DNA of 64,000 nucleotides from Clostridiales bacterium (GCA_004554585.1 SFLH01000011.1:1-64000); one strand, 5' to 3'; shown: positions 14,740-23,779, counted from the stretch's first letter. The notes: generated by a model from the letters alone, not told the origin. A program made the numbers and translations.

Positions 14740-17247
14740 ATGGAACAATACCACGTCACGGGCATGAGCTGTGCCGCCTGCAGTGCCCGGGTGGAGAAGG
14801 CGGTGTCGAAGGTGCCGGGGGTGACGGCCTGCTCGGTGAGCCTTTTGACCAACTCTATGGGGGTAGAAGGCACCGCCTCAGCCCAGGAGATCATCCAGGC
14901 GGTCCAGGATGCTGGGTATGGTGCCTCGGAGAAGGGCAGACAGACTGCCAGCCCGGATCAGGAGGTCTTGGCCGACCATGAGACGCCCGCGCTGAAAAAA
15001 CGGCTGGGGTGGTCTCTGGGCTTTCTGGTGGTCCTCATGTACGTTTCCATGGGGCATACCATGTGGGGCTGGCCGCTGCCCTCCTTTTATGCGGGCAACT
15101 ATGTGGCCTTAGGCCTGACCCAGCTGCTGCTGACAGCGGCCGTCATGGTCATCAACCAAAAGTTTTTCATCAGCGGGTTTCAGAGCCTCTGGCACCGGTC
15201 TCCCAACATGGATACTTTGGTGGCTTTGGGAGCGGCGGCCGCCTTTGGCTACAGCACCTACGCCCTGTTTGCCATGACGGCGGCCCAGGCCGCCGGAGAT
15301 CAGGCGGCGGCAATGGGATATGCCATGGACCTGTATTTTGAGTCTGCCGCCATGATCCTCACCCTCATCACCGTGGGAAAACTCCTGGAGGCCCGGGCCA
15401 AAGGCAAGACCACCGATGCCCTGAAGAGCCTCATGGCCCTGGCCCCGAAGACCGCTACTTTGCTGCGGCAGGGGAAAGAGACTGTGGTTGCTGTGGAGCA
15501 GGTGGCAGTTGGGGATCTTTTCGTGGTCAGACCCGGGGAGCACATCCCGGTGGACGGCGTGGTGGTGGAGGGCACCGGCGCAGTGGACGAGGCGGCCCTC
15601 ACCGGCGAGAGCATCCCCGTGGACAAGGCCCCAGGGGATACGGTTTCCGCTGCCACGCTGAACCAAGCGGGCTTTCTCACCTGTCGGGCTGCCCGGGTGG
15701 GGGAGGACACAACCCTGGCCCAGATCATCCAGATGGTCAGTGACGCAGCGGCCACCAAGGCCCCCATTGCCAAGGTGGCCGACCGGGTCTCCGGGGTCTT
15801 TGTGCCGGCGGTGATTGCGGCGGCAGCGATGACCGCAGCGGTCTGGCTGTTGCTGGGCCAGGACGTGGGCTATGCTCTGGCCCGGGGAATCTCCGTGCTG
15901 GTGATCTCCTGCCCCTGTGCTCTGGGCCTGGCCACGCCGGTGGCCATCATGGTGGGCAGCGGCGTGGGCGCCAAGAATGGCATTCTGTTCAAGACTGCCG
16001 TCTCCCTGGAAAACGCCGGCAAGATCCAGATCGTGGTGCTGGATAAGACAGGGACCATCACCGCCGGTCAGCCCCAGGTCACCGACGTTCTGCCCACTGC
16101 CGGGGTGACGGAAGAGGAACTGCTCACCCTGGCCTATGCCCTGGAGGCCAAAAGCGAACATCCATTGGCCCGGGCCATTCTGCGCCGGGGAGAGGAGATG
16201 GAGCTGCCGCTGGAAGAGGTCACGGACTTTCAGGCTCTGCCCGGCAGTGGCCTGACCGCCCGCTGGCGGGGCGGTACCATTGCCGGGGGCAGCAGCCGCT
16301 TTCTGGCGGGAGCGGTCTCCCCGGAGGCGGCGGCCCAGGCTGAGGCCTTGGCAAGCCAGGGGAAAACCCCCTTGTTCTTTGCCCGGGACGGTGTCCTGGC
16401 GGGGATCATCGCCGTGGCGGATGTGCTCAAAGAGGACAGCCCCCAGGCCATTCGGGAGCTGCGGGCCATGGGCATCCAGGTGGTCATGCTCACCGGGGAC
16501 AACCAGGTGACAGCCCAAGCCATCGGCCGGCAGGCGGGGGTGGACCAGGTGATAGCCGGGGTCCTGCCTGACGGGAAAGAGCGGGTCATCCGCCGGCTCA
16601 AGGAGCAGGGAAGGGTGACCATGGTGGGTGACGGCATCAATGACGCCCCTGCCCTCACCCGGGCGGACCTGGGGATCGCCATCGGGGCGGGGGCCGATGT
16701 GGCCATCGACGCGGCGGATGTGGTGCTGATGCAAAGCCGCCTGAGCGATGTGCCTGCGGCCATCCGGCTCAGCCGCGCCGTGCTGCGCAACATTCACCAG
16801 AATCTCTTCTGGGCCTTCCTGTACAACACCATCGGCATCCCTCTGGCCATGGGCGTTTTTATTCCCCTGGGCCTGACCTTAAATCCCATGTTTGGAGCGG
16901 CGGCGATGAGCCTGTCCAGTTTTTGTGTTGTCACCAACGCCCTGCGCCTGAATCTGTTCCGGCTGCGGGACGGGGCGAAGGATAAACCCATACACCCCAT
17001 TCAACTCACATTATTAGAAGAAAAGGAGGAAACAGCCATGGAAAAGACCATGAAGATCGAAGGCATGATGTGCACCCACTGTGAGGCCCGGGTGAAAAAG
17101 GCCCTGGAGGCCCTGGACGCAGTGGCCCAGGCCCAGGTCAGCCACACCGACGGCACCGCTGTGGTCACCCTCACCGGCGAGGTGTCTGACCAGGTCCTCA
17201 AGCAGGCGGTGGAGGCCCAGGACTATCCCGTTACCGCCATTGAGTAA
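14740..17247 (+). CDS. copA: Copper-exporting P-type ATPase CopA with C-terminal fused heavy-metal domain, 835 aa
   Basis: It pumps Cu(I) out of the cell. An N-terminal HMA domain has MSCAAC (C11, C14). The membrane metal site CPC is at residues 391-393, the phosphorylated Asp in DKTGT is D435, followed by TGDN and GDGINDAPAL. The P1B-1 features (N in YNTIG, M-S-S in MSLSS) are in the last helices. Residues after about 750 (LLEEKEETA) are the translated ribosome site of an internal copZ frame, and the C-terminal 69 residues form a second HMA domain (MMCTHC, C778 and C781). GGAGGGAGG precedes the ATG. Confidence 0.93.
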   Translation: MEQYHVTGMSCAACSARVEKAVSKVPGVTACSVSLLTNSMGVEGTASAQEIIQAVQDAGYGASEKGRQTASPDQEVLADHETPALKKRLGWSLGFLVVLMYVSMGHTMWGWPLPSFYAGNYVALGLTQLLLTAAVMVINQKFFISGFQSLWHRSPNMDTLVALGAAAAFGYSTYALFAMTAAQAAGDQAAAMGYAMDLYFESAAMILTLITVGKLLEARAKGKTTDALKSLMALAPKTATLLRQGKETVVAVEQVAVGDLFVVRPGEHIPVDGVVVEGTGAVDEAALTGESIPVDKAPGDTVSAATLNQAGFLTCRAARVGEDTTLAQIIQMVSDAAATKAPIAKVADRVSGVFVPAVIAAAAMTAAVWLLLGQDVGYALARGISVLVISCPCALGLATPVAIMVGSGVGAKNGILFKTAVSLENAGKIQIVVLDKTGTITAGQPQVTDVLPTAGVTEEELLTLAYALEAKSEHPLARAILRRGEEMELPLEEVTDFQALPGSGLTARWRGGTIAGGSSRFLAGAVSPEAAAQAEALASQGKTPLFFARDGVLAGIIAVADVLKEDSPQAIRELRAMGIQVVMLTGDNQVTAQAIGRQAGVDQVIAGVLPDGKERVIRRLKEQGRVTMVGDGINDAPALTRADLGIAIGAGADVAIDAADVVLMQSRLSDVPAAIRLSRAVLRNIHQNLFWAFLYNTIGIPLAMGVFIPLGLTLNPMFGAAAMSLSSFCVVTNALRLNLFRLRDGAKDKPIHPIQLTLLEEKEETAMEKTMKIEGMMCTHCEARVKKALEALDAVAQAQVSHTDGTAVVTLTGEVSDQVLKQAVEAQDYPVTAIE
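17038..17247 (+). CDS. copZ: Possible in-frame internal CopZ copper chaperone, 69 aa
   Basis: Within copA, in the same frame, AAAAGGAGG (17021-17029) is followed after eight bases by ATG (17038). Translation from there gives a free-standing 69-aa HMA protein (MEKTMKIEGMMCTHCEARV) of normal CopZ size with the Cu(I) motif MxCxxC. The copA frame runs straight into it without a stop. So the cell may make both a CopA with a C-terminal chaperone domain and free CopZ from one mRNA. The site strength is seen directly; production of the short protein is inference. Confidence 0.65.
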   Translation: MEKTMKIEGMMCTHCEARVKKALEALDAVAQAQVSHTDGTAVVTLTGEVSDQVLKQAVEAQDYPVTAIE

Positions 17248-17267
17248 CTGCCCCGACGGAGAAAAAG

Positions 17268-17306
17268 GGACCTGCCCCGAAGAAAATGCTTCGGGGCAGG
17301 TCCTTT
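17268..17306 (+). terminator. Terminator of the copper operon
   Basis: A perfect 15-bp stem (GGACCTGCCCCGAAG, 17268-17282, with 17289-17303) followed by a short T-run. Confidence 0.85.
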
Positions 17307-17375
17307 CTGCAAACTGGCGCCGACAAAAAACAGGCAGACACTCCGGACGGAGCGCTGCCTGTTTCATGGCGCAGG

Positions 17376-18638
17376 TCATTTTTCCTCTTCCTCGTCCGAG
17401 GGAATCACCGCCACGCGGATCTCCAGGATTCGCCGGTGGTCCACCCGGGTGACGGTTACGTCGAGGTTTTCGTAGGTGAAGTGGTCGCCCTCTACCGGGA
17501 CGCGGCCCAGCTGTTCCAGCACCCAGCCGCTGATAGAGGCCGAGTCGATGTCCACAGCCCGCAGAGAGAAGCGGTCGAACAGATCGTCCAGACTGGCGGA
17601 ACAGGAGATTAGATAGCTGCCGTCCTCCTGGGGCTTGAACTCCTCGATGACCTCGTCGTGCTCATCCCAGATCTCACCCACCAGTTCCTCCAGAATGTCC
17701 TCCATGGTGACAATGCCCATGGTGCCGCCGTACTCATCCACCACCACCGCCATGTGGGCCTTGCGCACCTGAAGCAGACGGAGTAGATCGGAAATCTTTG
17801 CGGTGCCTGTGGTGTAAAAGACCTTGCTGATGAGGCTGGTGATATCCGTGTGGTTGTGGTACCGGGCGGAGAAGAAGTCCTTCTCATGGACCACACCGAT
17901 GATGTTGTCGATGGAGGTGTGGTAGACGGGAATGCGGGAGTAGCCGTTTTCGGCAAATAGGACGGCGAACTCCTCCATGGTGATGGTGTCCGGGGCGGCC
18001 ACAATGTCCACCCGGGGCGTGAGAATCTCTTCCACTTCCATGTCGTTAAACTCGATGGCGGCGCGGATCAGTTCACTTTCGTGGTGCTCCAGCCCACCCT
18101 CGCTTTCGGCCTCTTCCACCATGGTGATGAGCTCTTCTTCGGTGATGCCCTCCTCTTCCGAGGAGTGGAAGAGCTTGATAGCAGCTTTCTGGAACAGGCC
18201 GAAGAACAACTGCAGGGGAGTGAGAACGATCAGGCAGATCCGCAGGGCGGGCGCGGCCCGCATGCAGAATTTCTCTGCCTGGTCATTGGCCAGGGTCTTG
18301 GGGGTGATTTCCCCAAAAATCAGCACCACAACGGTGAGGATGATGGTAGAAGAGGCTGGGCCGTAGACCGGTCCCAACAGTTTGGTAAACAGGACGGTGC
18401 CCAGCGTCGCGGCGGTCAGGTTGACGATGTTGTTGCCGATGAGGATACAGGAGAGAACTTTGTCATACTGTTCCAGCAGAACCAGGGCTTTCTTCGCCCG
18501 CAGGTTCCCATCGTCCGCTTTGCTTTTCAGCCGGAGCTTGTTGACAGAAGAGAAGGCGGTCTCCGTGGAGGAACACCAGGCGGAAAGAGCCACCAGAATG
18601 ATCAGGATCACGATAATTGCTATACAGGTACTGTCCAT
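17376..18638 (-). CDS. CNNM/HlyC-CorC family membrane protein with CBS pair, 420 aa
   Basis: Domain order: a DUF21 membrane domain (residues 1 to about 190, three or four segments, with SSTETAFSSVNKLRLK after the first one), a pair of CBS domains (about 205-325, LTPRVDIVAA and VVDEYGGTMGIVTMED), and a CorC_HlyC domain at the C-terminus ending in VAVIPSDEEEEK. The family is linked to Mg2+ or Co2+ homeostasis rather than haemolysis. The start MDSTCIAIIVILIIL opens directly with the first membrane segment. It is a single minus-strand gene. Confidence 0.9.
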   Translation of the reverse strand: MDSTCIAIIVILIILVALSAWCSSTETAFSSVNKLRLKSKADDGNLRAKKALVLLEQYDKVLSCILIGNNIVNLTAATLGTVLFTKLLGPVYGPASSTIILTVVVLIFGEITPKTLANDQAEKFCMRAAPALRICLIVLTPLQLFFGLFQKAAIKLFHSSEEEGITEEELITMVEEAESEGGLEHHESELIRAAIEFNDMEVEEILTPRVDIVAAPDTITMEEFAVLFAENGYSRIPVYHTSIDNIIGVVHEKDFFSARYHNHTDITSLISKVFYTTGTAKISDLLRLLQVRKAHMAVVVDEYGGTMGIVTMEDILEELVGEIWDEHDEVIEEFKPQEDGSYLISCSASLDDLFDRFSLRAVDIDSASISGWVLEQLGRVPVEGDHFTYENLDVTVTRVDHRRILEIRVAVIPSDEEEEK

Positions 18639-18823
18639 AAGGGACGCATCATCTCAGCTTTCCACATAAATTCTTTGCCGCCCCGGTGCGGGGGCAGACG
18701 GGTATCGCAATTCTAATGAGTCTACCATCGCCCTTACCATACCACATCCCCAGAGGGATTGCAAGAAAAGAAGCGAAAAAGGGCTCCGCCGCCGCGCTGC
18801 CCTGGACGAAGACCATGCCGGAC

Positions 18824-18852
18824 TTTACTTTCTGTCGGCTTTATGCTATGAT
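18824..18852 (+). promoter_or_regulatory. Promoter of the DUF4330 gene
   Basis: TTTACT (18824-18829), 17 bases, TATGAT (18847-18852), 40 bases before the ATG. The rest of the 253-base gap between this gene and the divergent CNNM gene shows no other recognisable element. Confidence 0.6.
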
Positions 18853-18891
18853 ACAATGGTTTCCAAGAAACCGCGAACAACGGAGGTCACT

Positions 18892-19428
18892 ATGAGCATC
18901 ATCGATAAAAAAGGAAAGCTATTTGGAAAGCTGAATATCATTGATTTGATCGCCATCGTGCTGATTCTGGCCGTACTGGCGTTGATTGCCTATAAGCTGC
19001 TGGACGGAAAGTCCGGTGGTCTGAGCAGCGGCGGACAGTCTATTGTCTACACCGTGGAAGTCAAGGGTGTGGAGCCGGAAGTCTACGAGAACATCAAGCA
19101 GGAGCTGCCCAGCCAGCTGATGGCCGCGGACAAGCTTCTGGACGCCTACGTCACCGATGTCCAGGCCACCCCGGTGGAGAACACCACCTACACCATGGCC
19201 TGGGACAGCAACCTGAGCAAAGAGACCATGACCTGGGTGGAGGCGGGGACCTACAATCTCGTCTTTACCATCGAAGCAAACATTACCAACACCTTAACCA
19301 GTGAGCTGGGCACCCAGGAGATCCGGGTGGGCAAGACCCACATTGTGAAGACGACAACCTTTGAACTGGAGGGCGGCGTCATCACCAGCTGTGAGCGGCA
19401 GGATTTGGAGACTGCCAGCGGCCAGTAA
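18892..19428 (+). CDS. DUF4330-family membrane-anchored protein, 178 aa
   Basis: A short basic N-terminus (MSIIDKKGKLFGKLNIID), one membrane anchor (LIAIVLILAVLALIAYKLL, about residues 20-38) and an extracytoplasmic beta-rich domain. This layout and the K-x-FGKLNIID motif match DUF4330, of unknown function. The ATG with CGGAGG upstream at 18892 is preferred over an in-frame ATG 36 bases earlier, which has no ribosome site. It has its own promoter and terminator. Confidence 0.8.
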   Translation: MSIIDKKGKLFGKLNIIDLIAIVLILAVLALIAYKLLDGKSGGLSSGGQSIVYTVEVKGVEPEVYENIKQELPSQLMAADKLLDAYVTDVQATPVENTTYTMAWDSNLSKETMTWVEAGTYNLVFTIEANITNTLTSELGTQEIRVGKTHIVKTTTFELEGGVITSCERQDLETASGQ

Positions 19429-19452
19429 AAGAGAACCCATGTTTTGACCGAG

Positions 19453-19486
19453 AGACCCGGCGGGTGGACCACCCGCCGGGTCTTTG
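19453..19486 (+). terminator. Terminator after the DUF4330 gene
   Basis: AGACCCGGCGGG (19453-19464) pairs with CCCGCCGGGTCT (19472-19483), followed by TTT. Confidence 0.75.
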
Positions 19487-19552
19487 GCGTGCTGTGGGGT
19501 GGGACGGTCCCAAGGGGGAGCCCCGCCCTCCCATGGAGAGGAAAGAAAAGGT

Positions 19553-19581
19553 TTGCCAAACCGGGGAAAAGCAGGTATACT
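19553..19581 (+). promoter_or_regulatory. Promoter of the RNA methyltransferase gene
   Basis: TTGCCA (19553-19558), 17 bases, TATACT (19576-19581), 36 bases before the ATG at 19618. Confidence 0.7.
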
Positions 19582-19617
19582 CTTTACGGCAAACGCCGGA
19601 GAAGGAGGAACTGCCCC

Positions 19618-20790
19618 ATGGAAAAACTGACCTTTGTGATCCCCACCTTGTTGGGTGTGGAGGGCTTGACCGCCGAGGAACTGCGCCGTATGGGCATGGA
19701 AGGGGTCCGCGCGGAAAATGGCCGGGTGTTCTGCCAAGGGGGCCCCGGGGACATTCCCCGGCTCAACCTTCGTCTGCGCACCGGAGAACGGGTCCTGGTG
19801 CAGTTGGGGACCTTTCCGGCTGTGACCTTTGAGGAACTCTTTCAGGGGACCCAGGCCTTGCCATGGGAGGACTTCATTCCCCGGGGTGGGGCGTTTCCCG
19901 TCAAAGGCTTCAGCCTCAACTCCGCCCTGCACAGCGTGCCGGCCTGCCAATCCATTGTGAAAAAGGCCGTGGCCACCCGGCTGGGACGGATCTACCACCA
20001 GAACACCCTGCCTGAGGACGGGCCGGTCTACCAGATTCAGTTTTCTCTCATGAAGGACGTGGCGTCCCTGCTGCTGGACACCACAGGTCCTGGTCTATAC
20101 AAACGCGGCTACCGCGCGGTGGGGGTGGCCGCCCCTCTGCGGGAGACCCTGGCCGCTGCCTTGGTGATGCTCTCCGGCTATCGGGGGAAAGATCCCTTCT
20201 GCGACCCCTTCTGCGGCTCGGGGACCATTGTGATCGAGGCGGCTCTCATTGCCAAAAACCGTGCCCCCGGCCTCAACCGCACCTTTTCTGCCCAGAAGTG
20301 GGCCTGGCTGCCCTCCCAGACTTGGGTGGACGGGGCCGGAGAGGCCATGGACTTGGAGTACGATGGCGACTATGATATCTGGGGCGGGGACATTGACCCC
20401 GGTGCGGTGGCCATCGCCCGAGATAACGCGGTGAAAGCCGATGTGGAGGACCTGGTCCGCTTCTCCCAAGCAGATGCCCGAACTTTTTCCCGGCAGGAGC
20501 CCTACGGCCGGGTGGTCACCAATCCGCCCTATGGAGAGCGGCTGATGGAACGGCGCCAGGCGGAGGAACTTTACCGGGATTTTGGCAGGGCGGTGCAAGG
20601 ACTGCCAACAGGATGGCGCTTAAACATCCTCTCCTCCCACACAGAATTTGAACGGACCTTTGGGCGGAGCGCCCAAAAAAAGCGCAAGCTTTACAACGGG
20701 ATGCTCAAGTGCGACCTCTTTCAATACGATAAAAACAATAGAGGAAGCGGCGAAAAGAAGCCCTTTGGGAGGGAAACGAAGAGGGGTTGA
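19618..20790 (+). CDS. THUMP-domain class I SAM-dependent RNA methyltransferase, 390 aa
   Basis: The N-terminal part (residues 1 to about 160) has the ferredoxin-like plus THUMP layout of RlmL/YpsC proteins (LLGVEGLTAEELRRMG; the PVKGFSLNSALHSVPACQSI motif). The C-terminal methyltransferase has the SAM motif CDPFCGSGTIVIEAA and the catalytic NPPYGERL, the signature of N2-guanine methylation of RNA. The exact rRNA position in this group is not certain. ATG at 19618 is preceded by AAGGAGG; the longer frame from 19444 covers the terminator and promoter and is rejected. Confidence 0.9.
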   Translation: MEKLTFVIPTLLGVEGLTAEELRRMGMEGVRAENGRVFCQGGPGDIPRLNLRLRTGERVLVQLGTFPAVTFEELFQGTQALPWEDFIPRGGAFPVKGFSLNSALHSVPACQSIVKKAVATRLGRIYHQNTLPEDGPVYQIQFSLMKDVASLLLDTTGPGLYKRGYRAVGVAAPLRETLAAALVMLSGYRGKDPFCDPFCGSGTIVIEAALIAKNRAPGLNRTFSAQKWAWLPSQTWVDGAGEAMDLEYDGDYDIWGGDIDPGAVAIARDNAVKADVEDLVRFSQADARTFSRQEPYGRVVTNPPYGERLMERRQAEELYRDFGRAVQGLPTGWRLNILSSHTEFERTFGRSAQKKRKLYNGMLKCDLFQYDKNNRGSGEKKPFGRETKRG

Positions 20791-20843
20791 AAAATTGCAC
20801 AAAAAAGGGCTGTAATTCTCCCTCCTTTTCAGAAATTTCAATG

Positions 20844-20875
20844 TTGCGCAATTGGCACAAGGAAGGTATTATAAT
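20844..20875 (+). promoter_or_regulatory. groESL promoter
   Basis: TTGCGC (20844-20849), 17 bases, TATTAT (20867-20872), overlapping a perfect TATAAT at 20870-20875. Confidence 0.75.
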
Positions 20876-20882
20876 ACTTGTG

Positions 20883-20909
20883 TTAGCACTCCTGGAAAAA
20901 GAGTGCTAA
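20883..20909. promoter_or_regulatory. CIRCE element (HrcA operator)
   Basis: The perfect consensus TTAGCACTC, nine bases, GAGTGCTAA lies just after the -10 box. HrcA bound here represses groESL until heat stress. Confidence 0.98.
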
Positions 20910-20959
20910 GTAAATCGAAAAAAACAATTTGAACATAGACTCGAAGGAGGAACCTCAAC

Positions 20960-21247
20960 ATGACATTGAAACCTCTGGCTGACCGCGTTGTCATCAAGCG
21001 CCTGGAAGCAGAAGAAACCACCAAAGGCGGCATCATCCTTACCGCTGCTGCCAAGGAAAAGCCCGACCTATCCGTTGTGGTGGCCGTTGGCCCCGGCGGT
21101 CTGGTGGACGGCAAGGAAGTCAAGATGATCCTCAAGCCCGGCGACAAGGTCATCACCAGCAAGTACATGGGCACCGAGGTGAAGATCGACGGCGAGCAGC
21201 TGACCATCGTCAAGCAGAGTGACGTGGTCGCCATTGTGGAAGATTGA
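20960..21247 (+). CDS. groES: Co-chaperonin GroES, 95 aa
   Basis: Forms the seven-fold lid of the GroEL chamber. The sequence opens with LKPLADRVVIKRLEAEETTKGGIILT, where the mobile loop (EETTKGGIILTAAAKEKP, about residues 17-34) is intact, and ends with GEQLTIVKQSDVVAIVED. Length is normal. AAGGAGG lies before the ATG. It is followed by groEL after 39 bases. Confidence 0.98.
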   Translation: MTLKPLADRVVIKRLEAEETTKGGIILTAAAKEKPDLSVVVAVGPGGLVDGKEVKMILKPGDKVITSKYMGTEVKIDGEQLTIVKQSDVVAIVED

Positions 21248-21286
21248 TTCGTTTCATCGCTTGTTTGAAAAAGGAGAAGATATAGT

Positions 21287-22924
21287 ATGGCAAAGATGCT
21301 TAGTTATGGAGAAGAAGCTCGTCAGGCCCTGGAGCGGGGCGTTGACAAGCTGGCCAATACCGTTAAAGTTACCCTGGGCCCCAAGGGCCGCAACGTGGTG
21401 CTGTGGAGAGCTTATGGCACCCCCCTGGTCACCAACGACGGCGTGACCATCGCCAAGGAGATCGAGCTGGAGGACCCCTTTGAGAACATGGGTGCCCAGA
21501 TGGTCAAGGAAGTTTCCACCAAGACCAACGACGTGGCCGGCGACGGCACCACCACCGCCACCCTGCTGGCCCAGGCCATCATCCACGAGGGCCTGAAGAA
21601 CCTGGTGGCAGGCGCCAACCCCGTGGTGATGAACAAGGGCATGGCCAAGGCTACCAAGGTGGCTGTGGAGACCATCCAGAAGAATTCCCAGCCCGTCAAT
21701 GGCAGCGAGGACATCGCCCGCGTGGGCACCGTCTCCTCCGGCGACGAGAAGATCGGTTCCCTGATTGCCGAGGCCATGGAAAAGGTGGGCTCTGACGGCG
21801 TGATCACCGTGGAGGAGTCCAAGACCGCTGAGACCTACAGCGAAGTGGTCGAGGGCATGCAGGTGGACCGCGGCTTCCTCTCCCCCTATATGGTCACCGA
21901 TACCGAGAAGATGGAGGCCGTCCTGGACGATCCCCTCATCCTGCTCACCGATAAGAAGATCAGCAACATCCAGGAGATCATCCCCGTTCTTGAGCAGGTC
22001 ATCCAGGCCGGCAAGAAGCTGCTGATCATGGCCGAGGATGTGGAGGGCGAGGCTCTGTCCACCCTGCTGGTCAACAAGCTCCGCGGCACCCTGAGCGTGC
22101 TGTGCGTCAAGGCCCCCGGCTTCGGCGACCGCCGCAAGGAGATGCTGCAGGACATCGCCATCCTCACTGGTGCCACCGTCATCTCCAGCGACTACGGCCT
22201 GGAGCTGCACAACACCTCCATGGAGCACCTGGGCACCGCCCGTCAGGTGAAGGCCGGCAAGGAGACCACCATCATTGTCGACGGCGGCGGCGATCCCGCA
22301 GCCATCAAGGAGCGCACTCAGATGATCCGCAACGAGTTCGAGCGCTCCACCTCCGAGTATGACCGCGAGAAGCTCCAGGAGCGTCTGGCTCGTCTGGCCG
22401 GCGGTGTGGCCGTCATCCGTGTGGGTGCTGCCACCGAGACCGAGATGAAGGAGAAGAAGCTGCGCATCGAGGACGCCCTGAACGCCACCCGCGCTGCGGT
22501 GGAGGAAGGCATCGTGGCCGGCGGCGGCACTGCCTATGTCAACGCCATCCCCGAGATCGAGAAGCTGGTGGACACCGTGGAAGGGGACGAGAAGACTGGC
22601 GTGCAGATCATCGCCCGTGCCCTGACCGCTCCTCTGCGTCAGATTGCCACCAACGCTGGTCTGGATGCCTCCGTCATCCTGGAGAAGGTCAAGAGCAGCG
22701 GCCAGGTGGGCTATGGCTTTGACGCCTATAAGGAGATTTACTGCGACATGATCGCCAACGGCATCGTCGACCCCACCAAGGTCACCCGTTCCGCGCTGGA
22801 GAACGCCGCTTCCATCTCCGCCATGCTGCTGACCACCGAGGCTCTGGTGGGCGACCGCCTGCAGCCCCCCTCCGCCACCGGCGCCGGCATGCCCGCTGCC
22901 GACATGAGCGGGGCCATGTACTAA
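21287..22924 (+). CDS. groEL: Chaperonin GroEL, 545 aa
   Basis: ATP-dependent folding chamber. The ATP-site motifs are present: KVTLGPKGRNVVL, TNDGVTIAKEIE and VAGDGTTTATLLAQAI. Full length. Two departures stand out. The segment normally reading VLDKSFG or VLEKKFG (about residues 40-46) is VLWRAYG here, in the stem-loop that makes contacts between neighbouring subunits. The C-terminus ends GAGMPAADMSGAMY without the usual GGM repeat tail. The two other catalytic aspartates (in NDGVT and AGDGTTT) are kept, so it should be active. Only one groEL copy is visible here. Confidence 0.98.
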   Translation: MAKMLSYGEEARQALERGVDKLANTVKVTLGPKGRNVVLWRAYGTPLVTNDGVTIAKEIELEDPFENMGAQMVKEVSTKTNDVAGDGTTTATLLAQAIIHEGLKNLVAGANPVVMNKGMAKATKVAVETIQKNSQPVNGSEDIARVGTVSSGDEKIGSLIAEAMEKVGSDGVITVEESKTAETYSEVVEGMQVDRGFLSPYMVTDTEKMEAVLDDPLILLTDKKISNIQEIIPVLEQVIQAGKKLLIMAEDVEGEALSTLLVNKLRGTLSVLCVKAPGFGDRRKEMLQDIAILTGATVISSDYGLELHNTSMEHLGTARQVKAGKETTIIVDGGGDPAAIKERTQMIRNEFERSTSEYDREKLQERLARLAGGVAVIRVGAATETEMKEKKLRIEDALNATRAAVEEGIVAGGGTAYVNAIPEIEKLVDTVEGDEKTGVQIIARALTAPLRQIATNAGLDASVILEKVKSSGQVGYGFDAYKEIYCDMIANGIVDPTKVTRSALENAASISAMLLTTEALVGDRLQPPSATGAGMPAADMSGAMY

Positions 22925-22962
22925 GATACCCCACGGCGGCGAGGATTCGTCGGTCCGTACCA

Positions 22963-22992
22963 AAGACGCACCGAGGTTTCGGTGCGTCTTTG
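22963..22992 (+). terminator. groESL terminator
   Basis: AAGACGCACCGA (22963-22974) pairs with TCGGTGCGTCTT (22979-22990). Confidence 0.85.
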
Positions 22993-23031
22993 CCGTGCCA
23001 GAGAAAAGATAGGTGCAACCCCTTTCCCGGT

Positions 23032-23041
23032 GTGCTATAAT
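23032..23041 (+). promoter_or_regulatory. Extended -10 promoter of the 23113-27660 operon
   Basis: A perfect TATAAT (23036-23041) preceded by TGC, which makes an extended -10 box. No good -35 is present. It lies about 70 bases before the first gene. Confidence 0.6.
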
Positions 23042-23112
23042 AACCACAAGCGACGAAATTAGATCAGGCAGAGGATTCCTTCTGCCGCCATTGTAATAGA
23101 GGAGGAATGCCA

Positions 23113-23778
23113 GTGAAACCTCGTATTTTGATTTCCCGGTCCCCGGAGAGCAGCGGTCTGTATGAGGCCGCGGTGGAAAAGGCCGGGGGAGAGCCCCTGT
23201 CCTATCACTGCCCCGACCCCGAGATGGACTTTGACGGGCTGATCCTGGCCGGCGGCGGCGACGTAGACCCGTCGGAATTTATGGAACGCAACCAGGGTTC
23301 CCGGGAGATTGACCGCCAGCGGGATCAGGTCGAACTGGCCTTGGTGGGCCGCTGCGTCTATGAGAACAAGCCCATCCTGGGCATCTGCCGGGGCCACCAG
23401 GTGGTGAACATCGCCCTGGGAGGGAACATCTACCAGGATCTGCCCCCCAAGCTCCTGGAGATTCACGATCAGACTCCGGCCGGGGAGAACCGAAACCATC
23501 CCATCCGCCTGGCCGTTTACACCATGCTGGGCGACCTGTACGGGCAGGAGATGACCGTCAACAGCTCTCACCACCAGGCCAACTACAAGCTGGGCCAGGG
23601 CCTTTATGGCACTGCCTGGGATGAGATCGGCCTGCTGGAAGCCACCCAGCACGGCAGCCTGCCCATTTGGACCGTCCAGTTCCACCCTGAGCAGATGACC
23701 GGGGAGGACGGCCTGCCCGACGGCCAGAAAATTTTCGACTTTTTCCTGGAACAGTGCCGCAAGCACTGCGGCCAGTGA
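23113..23778 (+). CDS. Class I glutamine amidotransferase-like gamma-glutamyl hydrolase (peptidase C26, PuuD-like), 221 aa
   Basis: The catalytic Cys is C92 in GICRGHQ, with the His/Glu pair in QFHPEQM near residue 195, so the triad is complete. The family cleaves gamma-glutamyl bonds, for example of gamma-glutamyl-GABA. The start is taken as GTG at 23113, seven bases after AGAGGAGG; the in-frame ATG at 23107 lies one base from that site and is too close. First gene of a tight six-gene operon; the next gene starts one base after its stop. Confidence 0.88.
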   Translation: MKPRILISRSPESSGLYEAAVEKAGGEPLSYHCPDPEMDFDGLILAGGGDVDPSEFMERNQGSREIDRQRDQVELALVGRCVYENKPILGICRGHQVVNIALGGNIYQDLPPKLLEIHDQTPAGENRNHPIRLAVYTMLGDLYGQEMTVNSSHHQANYKLGQGLYGTAWDEIGLLEATQHGSLPIWTVQFHPEQMTGEDGLPDGQKIFDFFLEQCRKHCGQ

Positions 23779-23779
23779 C

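Noticed and set aside
21254..23047. A 597-aa frame opposite groEL
   Set aside because: Pure antisense shadow of groEL with low-complexity composition.
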